Below are positions 11,942 through 16,664 of a DNA stretch of 16,664 nucleotides, piece after piece (the first letter of the stretch is position 1; every line of letters begins with the position of its first letter). Origin of the DNA: Pseudomonadota bacterium. GTDB lineage: Bacteria > Pseudomonadota > Alphaproteobacteria > Rhizobiales > Xanthobacteraceae. The stretch is taken from NCBI GenBank assembly GCA_021823875.1, contig JAKAMD010000028.1:1-16664 (forward strand), in the 5' to 3' direction. The notes beneath the pieces are model-generated. The model saw only the letters and a program-made list of their open reading frames with translations, was not told the DNA's origin and made no database searches. Position numbers and translations under genes: made by a program.

Positions 11942-14070
11942 CAGTATCTCCCGTCGGGCGCTGCCCGGTATCTCATGCCGCCGATACGCCACCAGGTACC
12001 GACGTCAGAACTCTGGACGCCGACTTGGAGCAATCGAGCGCGGATCCTCGGCACAAAATACGTCGAAGCGGCCGTCACGGTAAAGGGGCCGTAGGTGACG
12101 GGCGTCTGCTGCGGGAAGTCGCGCGCGTAAAAAGTGAGCTGGATGGTGGCCGCCTGCTGGCCGCCGTAGTAGCCCCATTTCATGTCGGGCCACACTTCGT
12201 CGATGAACAGCTTCTGATCGGCGTCCGAGACGGCGAACATGCCCGAAGTGAACCATGACACCATCGGCTGCCCGTCGGCGTCCGTCGCGATCTCGTGCTG
12301 ATAGATATAGCCGTAGGTTGAAGACGCGCCAATCGGCGGCCCGACAACGCTCTGATCGAACCACGCCGAACGGTCTAGCGTCCCGTAATCCCACGTCCCC
12401 AGTTCTGTGTGGTATTTGACGTAGTTGGTGGCCTCGCCATTTCCGCCGACAGGCGGGTAGTACCATGTGATCTCGCTGAACATCGAATTGGCGGCCGTGC
12501 GGACGTGGTCCAGATTCGCTTTGTCGATGTTCTGAAAGACGTTATCCCAGATCGGGCACTCGATCGGCTCGACGCCGCCACCGGCCAATTTGTAGAAATT
12601 GGACGGCCCAATCCAGTAAATGACGCCGTTCAGCGCCGCCATGCCCTTGCGCGCCAGAAGGCCGCAGCCCGTGCCGATCTCGTTAAAGCTGTAGATGTAG
12701 GGCTGGTTGACGTACTGCATCGACCACAAGTCGATGTCCGTCCAGATCAGGCCCTGCTGCGGTCCCTGCATGGCGCCGACGATACGCGAGCCCCGCGGAA
12801 TGCGGTACTGGCCAGCCTGGTTCGTGACGTTGGCGATCCAGGTCGTGTAGTCGCCGATGTCGCACCAGCGGATCAGAAGCGGATCCTGGATGCCGGTTAC
12901 CGTTGAGCCCCATGCGACGACTTGGCGTTCGGGCATCGCTACAAAGAAACCATCATTGATGGTGGGCGCCTGCGGGATAGCTGCGGCGATCGGGATGCCG
13001 GAAGTCGGTGACCAGACGCATATCGGCGAATACGGGATGCCCCCCACTGCGCCGCCGATGCCGCATGCAACGAGGTCTTCACCCCAGTTATCAAGCGCCC
13101 AGTCTGTCACAGGAGAGTACACTGCGCCGGGAAGCGTCACCGTCTGGCCCGTACCAAAACTGCCAAGGCCGAAGCCGCCAACGCCGAAGCCCGATGCGGC
13201 AGGAGGAGGGGCGGCCAGCAAGGAATAGTCGAGACGGATGGCGCCGCCGTTGATGCTGCCTGAAGTCGTGGCCGTTGCCGCCGTCTGCGCGTATAAGGTG
13301 AAAGTGTTGGCGTCCGTAACGGCATATACTTCGTAGTTCCCGAGGAACGTAACCCCTCCCACAGTGGTCGAATTGAGGATCGGAAAAGTATCTCCCGCCG
13401 AGTACCCATGATTGGCCAGCGTCACCGTAACCAGCGCGCTGCCGGAAGTCGTGGCGAGCGACGGGACCGCTGGCGCAGTGCTCGAAGTGAGCGCCGGCTG
13501 CGGAGCGCCGAGCTTGGTCAACGCCGTGAACTGGTAGCTGCTGATACCTGTGATGGTATCAACTTTGTATGACCCGTAGAGCACGATGCCGCCGATCGCG
13601 ACCTGTTCCGTAAAATAGACGGTGCTGCCGCCTTGAATGCTGGACACCGAACTGTCGCTAACGGTGACCACTGCGCTGCCTGCCGTCACGGAGAATGTCG
13701 CCGTACCGTTTGATGTCTGGTAGACGGGTGTGACATCGAAGGATTGGGCGCCCGTCGTCAATCCAGAAGAGTTTTGGCTGCAGGCGATGACGTTCAGCGG
13801 ACCCTTGGTCGTGCTGGGCTGCGTACTCATGCCCGCCGCGACCCACTTGTTTTCGTTCAGGTCTTGCCACGCATGAAGCGCCCGCACGGTCGAAGGCATT
13901 TTCTGCGACCAGAACTTGGCCCAGCCGCCCAGTTTCTCGATCAGGCCGCCTTGGCCGTGGCTATCTGGTTTGTAACGAATCAACTGGCAAGAGGAAACGC
14001 CCGCCATGTTGAGTACAGGCGTCTCGATCGTCTCGACGCCCGGCTGCAGCTTGAACGTGCTGTGGGCCAT
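11941..14070 (-). CDS. Tail hub / DNA-stabilisation protein, P22 gp10-like
   Basis: This 709-residue protein has an outer frame resembling the podovirus tail hub or packaged-DNA stabilisation proteins that seal the portal channel. Residues 1-90 lie before a beta-rich insert. From about 320 onward are DNWGEDLVACGIGG, GLIWTDIDLWSMQYV, PYIYSFNEIGTGCGLLARKG, NGVIYWIGPSNFYKL and CPIWDNVFQNID, the Trp/Tyr-rich blades of a beta-propeller-like hub. Two related beta repeats are inserted at about 125-183 and 205-263, each with G-S-A-h-V-T-V and V/I-G-G-x-x-h-x-G-x-Y-x-V. A Gly/Phe-rich hinge (GFGVGGFGLGSFGTG) lies at 294-308. It begins three bases after the adaptor stop, with GGAAG as ribosome-binding site. 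Assignment to the gp10-like group is by motif resemblance only. Confidence 0.75.
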   Translation of the reverse strand: MAHSTFKLQPGVETIETPVLNMAGVSSCQLIRYKPDSHGQGGLIEKLGGWAKFWSQKMPSTVRALHAWQDLNENKWVAAGMSTQPSTTKGPLNVIACSQNSSGLTTGAQSFDVTPVYQTSNGTATFSVTAGSAVVTVSDSSVSSIQGGSTVYFTEQVAIGGIVLYGSYKVDTITGISSYQFTALTKLGAPQPALTSSTAPAVPSLATTSGSALVTVTLANHGYSAGDTFPILNSTTVGGVTFLGNYEVYAVTDANTFTLYAQTAATATTSGSINGGAIRLDYSLLAAPPPAASGFGVGGFGLGSFGTGQTVTLPGAVYSPVTDWALDNWGEDLVACGIGGAVGGIPYSPICVWSPTSGIPIAAAIPQAPTINDGFFVAMPERQVVAWGSTVTGIQDPLLIRWCDIGDYTTWIANVTNQAGQYRIPRGSRIVGAMQGPQQGLIWTDIDLWSMQYVNQPYIYSFNEIGTGCGLLARKGMAALNGVIYWIGPSNFYKLAGGGVEPIECPIWDNVFQNIDKANLDHVRTAANSMFSEITWYYPPVGGNGEATNYVKYHTELGTWDYGTLDRSAWFDQSVVGPPIGASSTYGYIYQHEIATDADGQPMVSWFTSGMFAVSDADQKLFIDEVWPDMKWGYYGGQQAATIQLTFYARDFPQQTPVTYGPFTVTAASTYFVPRIRARLLQVGVQSSDVGTWWRIGGMRYRAAPDGRY

Positions 14071-14073
14071 GCG

Positions 14074-14853
14074 TCACTTCCGATCGGCTGTGGCGACGGG
14101 CGTCGGGCTCATAGCCGTCCACCCGGACGCCGCGAAACGCTTGCGCGCTTCTTCAATCATCGGACCCTTCAGGAGTGCCTCGTACTGCTTCTCGTAGTTG
14201 ACCGCCATCTGCGGGTCGTCGCTCGTTGCAGAGAAATTGCGCTGGTAGCCGGAGACAAAGATCATGCTCGCCATCACGAGAAGATCCGGCAGCCACGTCG
14301 AGATATAGGTCGTGGATGTCGAAGCCTGCGGGTCTACATTGTACTTCGCCAAGGTCGGCGCGCGCGATGTCCCAATGATCGTCACACCGTAGTTCTGGTC
14401 GGGGTACGGCCCCAGCATGAACATGATGGACGTGTTGCCGACAGTCGCAGCGTCGCCGCCGTAGGGTGCGAAATACTGCGGCGCCCCCGTGACGGAACTG
14501 TCATCGTAGACCGCTTGCAGGAACTCCCTCGAGACAGGCGTCAACGCCGTCTTTTTCGTCCCGTTTGTCAGGAGGATGTCCTGCACGGTCACGAAATCGT
14601 TATTCGAGATCGAAAGCAGGTTGCTCCCGGCCGTCAGCGCGTATGTGGAATTGTCAATCTGGGTGGCGAATAGGTCGAGGTCGCGCTGGATGCGCAACTC
14701 GGCGTAGTTCAGCATCTGCGGGATAAGCGTATTGAACTCGGTGCTGCCCGTCGATACGACGCCGCTCGTCGTAACCGTTGGGATGACCGCCAAAGTGGCC
14801 ACGGCCTGCACGTATCCATTGTAGGTCAGCGGCGTAGTGTTTGGCGTCGACAT
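14074..14853 (-). CDS. Head-tail adaptor protein, SU10-type
   Basis: This 259-residue protein begins MSTPNTTPLTYNGYVQAVAT. The segment NTLIPQMLNYAELRIQRDLDL (about 41-61) is the helix typical of podovirus adaptor proteins that dock beneath the portal. A beta-rich middle follows (ITSIDNN-like turn near 75-90, SREFLQAVYDDSSVTGAPQYFA) and then C-terminal helices (WLPDLLVMASMIFVSGYQRNF, YEKQYEALLKGPMIEEARKRF). In podoviruses this layer joins portal and tail hub, which fits the hub gene starting three bases downstream. GAGAGG before the ATG supports the start, and a candidate promoter lies just upstream. The family resemblance is good; the exact family name is from memory. Confidence 0.75.
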   Translation of the reverse strand: MSTPNTTPLTYNGYVQAVATLAVIPTVTTSGVVSTGSTEFNTLIPQMLNYAELRIQRDLDLFATQIDNSTYALTAGSNLLSISNNDFVTVQDILLTNGTKKTALTPVSREFLQAVYDDSSVTGAPQYFAPYGGDAATVGNTSIMFMLGPYPDQNYGVTIIGTSRAPTLAKYNVDPQASTSTTYISTWLPDLLVMASMIFVSGYQRNFSATSDDPQMAVNYEKQYEALLKGPMIEEARKRFAASGWTAMSPTPVATADRK

Positions 14854-14876
14854 GCGGGGGCCTCTCAGTCACGCGC

Positions 14877-14905
14877 AATATGCCGCAAGTGCAGCCTTTT
14901 GTCGA
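14877..14905 (-). promoter_or_regulatory. Candidate sigma-70 promoter for the adaptor-hub operon
   Basis: Read on the minus strand, TCGACA (14905-14900, 5 of 6 matches) and CATATT (14882-14877, 4 of 6) are 17 bases apart. Transcription would begin near 14870, about 17 bases before the adaptor ATG and just ahead of its GAGAGG site at 14866-14861. The geometry matches the cassette promoter at 1378-1406. Confidence 0.42.
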
Positions 14906-14966
14906 TGCGTCCGCACCGTCATGGCCAGCAGAACGCCACGAAGGCCGCGCAGGTGAACGTCAGGGT

Positions 14967-14996
14967 GCTTACCGCGCCAGCGCGCCCGCGCGAAGC
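14967..14996. other. G+C-rich stem-loop upstream of the adaptor gene
   Basis: GCTT and CGCGC on the left pair with GCGCG and AAGC on the right, with a two-base bulge and a ten-base loop. No run of T follows on either strand, so it is not a standard intrinsic terminator. It might affect RNA stability or be chance in G+C-rich DNA. Confidence 0.3.
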
Positions 14997-15084
14997 AGGA
15001 TGGCAAAGTGCAAAGCGGTTTCCTTTATCTAGGCGCACGTCTTGTTAAAGGATGCGCCGCATTACATGGCCAGTGCGTGCCCAT

Positions 15085-15210
15085 GTGGTTACGGGACCAT
15101 GTGACCCTGGGCGGGAGGGCGTGGTTACGGGACCGACGTGGTTACGGGACCATGGGCGGCCATGGGCCAGGGCGGCGTGGTTACGGGACCGTGGGCGGCC
15201 ATGGGCCAGG
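15085..15210. repeat. Four direct repeats of GTGGTTACGGGACC
   Basis: Exact 14-bp copies begin at 15085, 15121, 15138 and 15177. The third and fourth extend to 34 bp with one mismatch, because each is followed by a CATGGGCC-containing tail; they are 39 bp apart. The array ends 13 bases beyond the tailspike stop. The spacing is irregular (36, 17, 39), unlike CRISPR. Iteron-like protein binding, recombination or slippage are possible origins. Confidence 0.92.
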
Positions 15211-15223
15211 TCATCGTGCGCCC

Positions 15224-16664
15224 TTAATGGACGTAGTTGTTAGCATAGACCCCGACGGTACTGGGGTATATGTCGAATGTCGTGTTCGTTCCTGCCGTGC
15301 CTATGTTGCCCATGTAATAGACATATTGCGAAGACGCGCTGCTGTTGGCGCAGTAGGACAGATTAGAACAGATGTTGTTCGTGGAGATGATGGTGGAGCT
15401 TGTTGTGTCTATGTCGATGCCGTAGGTCGTGATGCCTGTGGCGCTCGACACGCCATGGATCTGATTGCTGTCTATGTTGATGCGCGTCGTGCTGGTCTTG
15501 ATGACGACCCCGTAGGCTGAGGTGTTTGCAGGCGGGTTGAGGAAGATGAGGTTGTGGTCAATCTCGCCAGTGGCGCAGTTGGCGAGGACAAAGCCCGCCA
15601 TGAAGACGTTCGTGTGGTTGTGGTCCGCATAGACGCAAGTCGCCTGCTCGCCGTTCGCTTGGTAAACGCCGTAGTTGGTGTCAACAATATCGTTCTTGCT
15701 GAGATGATCCTGCTCCGCGTCACCGTCCAGATAGACGCCGTACTGAGAGGCCAAGATCAAATTGTTGTGGATTTTCAGGCCGTCGCTGGAGGGGCTGCCA
15801 GCCGGCCCGAGCGGCGTGTGGACGTAGATACCGTACAGCATGTTCGAAGAGGGGATGGTCGTGTTCATAGCTCCGTTAGTGTCTTGGCCCACGATGAAGG
15901 ACGAGGCGATCTCCCCGAAGTTCGCGTTCTGGAGGTCTATTCCGATGTTCCAATAGTAGTTGTAGGGGAAGACGTGCGTATTTGAGCCAATATAGACGTT
16001 GCGGATATAGACGGGGCGGGCGTAACCCTCCACTTCGTTCGCAGCCGCCAGTTGGTAGGAGATGGCCGTGCCACCGGGCTGGTTGACATTGGTTTCGATG
16101 CTCAAGTCCTGCACAGTTAGCCCGATGCCTTCGTTCGCCGGGGCCTGATAGATGCCCTGCGAATTTACCGCCGTGCTGGTGAATAGGAGCGCCGAAACGT
16201 TCTGGCCCTCGCCCTCGATAGTGGCGTTGACGTTGGTCGGAATGACGATCTGGTTGTCAAGGATCGCTGTGCCGTAGGGTATCTTGACCGTGACGTTGGC
16301 GGACCCGTCATTGAGGATGGCCTCTATCGCCGCCCAGTCCACCTCATTGGTCAGGGACGTTGCCTGCGGGAGAAGGCCTTGCCATTGCGCGAGCGTGTAG
16401 CCGGTCGTATTGATCCCGTTGCAGGATGTGACCGTGGACAGAGGGTGCGAATTTCCGTCCCCGATGTAGCAGAAATAGCGCAGTTGCGGCTCATTGGCGA
16501 TACTGACGCCGTTGGTCATCCCGGCTTGGTTCTGCAACGTCGTGATGGCTCCCCGCCCGAGGCCGGAGACGCCAGTCGAAATCGGAAGCCCCGTCGCATT
16601 CGTCAGGACGCCTTGTGCCGGCGTACCCAACGACCCCGAGTAGCCAACGACGCCGCCCGTGGCG
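15224..16664 (-). CDS. Beta-helix tailspike / tail fibre protein, N terminus outside the window
   Basis: The frame stays open to the right edge. A TTG at 16630 is in frame but is probably internal, because the residues before it (GVVGYSGSLGTP) continue into the familiar phage fibre linker LTNATGLPISTGVSGLG. About 480 residues are visible. From roughly nucleotide 16270 leftward the protein is a right-handed parallel beta-helix of the pectate-lyase type, with short repeats such as LKIHNNLILASQYGVYLDG, GEIDHNLIFL and INIDSNQIHGV. In short-tailed phages such spikes bind and often degrade surface polysaccharide. No catalytic site can be assigned by eye. It ends with NNYVH. It is the first visible gene of the minus-strand block and is separated from the adaptor gene by the repeat-bearing spacer. 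Confidence 0.82.
   Translation of the reverse strand, partial: ATGGVVGYSGSLGTPAQGVLTNATGLPISTGVSGLGRGAITTLQNQAGMTNGVSIANEPQLRYFCYIGDGNSHPLSTVTSCNGINTTGYTLAQWQGLLPQATSLTNEVDWAAIEAILNDGSANVTVKIPYGTAILDNQIVIPTNVNATIEGEGQNVSALLFTSTAVNSQGIYQAPANEGIGLTVQDLSIETNVNQPGGTAISYQLAAANEVEGYARPVYIRNVYIGSNTHVFPYNYYWNIGIDLQNANFGEIASSFIVGQDTNGAMNTTIPSSNMLYGIYVHTPLGPAGSPSSDGLKIHNNLILASQYGVYLDGDAEQDHLSKNDIVDTNYGVYQANGEQATCVYADHNHTNVFMAGFVLANCATGEIDHNLIFLNPPANTSAYGVVIKTSTTRINIDSNQIHGVSSATGITTYGIDIDTTSSTIISTNNICSNLSYCANSSASSQYVYYMGNIGTAGTNTTFDIYPSTVGVYANNYVH

Larger units (their letters stand above)
14854..15223. other. Gene-free spacer between tailspike and adaptor genes
   Basis: I see no convincing gene in these 370 bases on either strand. 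They contain the 14-bp direct repeats at 15085-15210, a G+C-rich stem-loop at 14967-14996 and a candidate minus-strand promoter at 14877-14905. It is the only long non-coding stretch in a window where genes otherwise nearly touch, so a regulatory role is plausible. Confidence 0.7.

Noticed and set aside
14967..14996. Intrinsic terminator
   Set aside because: The stem-loop is plausible but no T-run follows on either strand.
15085..15210. CRISPR array
   Set aside because: There are only four 14-bp units with irregular spacing of 36, 17 and 39 bases, and some intervals are too short for spacers.
14854..15223. tRNA or small protein gene in the spacer
   Set aside because: No cloverleaf-like pairing was found, and minus-strand frames starting with ATG there end within a few codons.
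15008..15985. Plus-strand open frames over the repeats and tailspike gene
   Set aside because: They are shadows of the beta-helix gene and of the G+C-rich repeats, with no ribosome-binding site or recognisable domain.

Overview
This window looks like the tail and virion-protein part of a short-tailed (podovirus-like) phage or prophage of an alphaproteobacterium. The host guess rests on a GcrA-type protein at the left edge, a family essentially confined to Alphaproteobacteria and their phages, and on generally high G+C. No integrase, attachment site, tRNA or host gene is visible, so a free phage and a prophage cannot be told apart. Terminase, portal and capsid genes are not in the window.

Most of the window is one late block transcribed on the minus strand (right to left): a beta-helix tailspike cut by the right edge (15224-16664); a 370-bp gene-free gap with 14-bp direct repeats and a candidate promoter; a head-tail adaptor (14074-14853); a 709-residue tail hub protein (11941-14070); a 124-residue virion protein (11567-11941); a 518-residue protein with an ADP-ribosyltransferase domain (10003-11559); a GNAT acetyltransferase (8965-9480); a giant 1661-residue protein carrying an internal S74 self-cleaving domain and a lytic transglycosylase domain (3911-8896); a 637-residue ejection-type protein (1987-3900); and a tail-collar fibre protein (310-1305). 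Most neighbours are separated by 0-10 bases or use overlapping stop and start codons, as in a phage structural operon.

Two plus-strand units interrupt this block. One is an A+T-richer HNH-AP2 endonuclease gene (9524-10006), which looks like a homing-type insertion between the ADP-ribosyltransferase and GNAT genes. The other is a moron-like cassette (about 1378-1990). It has a near-consensus sigma-70 promoter, an operator-like dyad over its -10 box, and three coupled small genes, the last encoding a 25-residue membrane peptide. The GcrA-like gene (1-325) converges on the collar gene and overlaps its end.

A likely working model is as follows. Adaptor, hub, tailspike and collar fibre build the tail and bind the host. 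The transglycosylase protein and its neighbours are carried in the virion and open the envelope. The ADP-ribosyltransferase protein may be delivered with the DNA to act on host targets, in the way T4 Alt does. The most interesting points are this ADP-ribosyltransferase protein with its duplicated C-terminal motif, the S74 domain in the middle of a giant protein, a short A-x-G-G peptide motif shared by three neighbouring proteins, the moron-like cassette, and the repeats before the adaptor gene.
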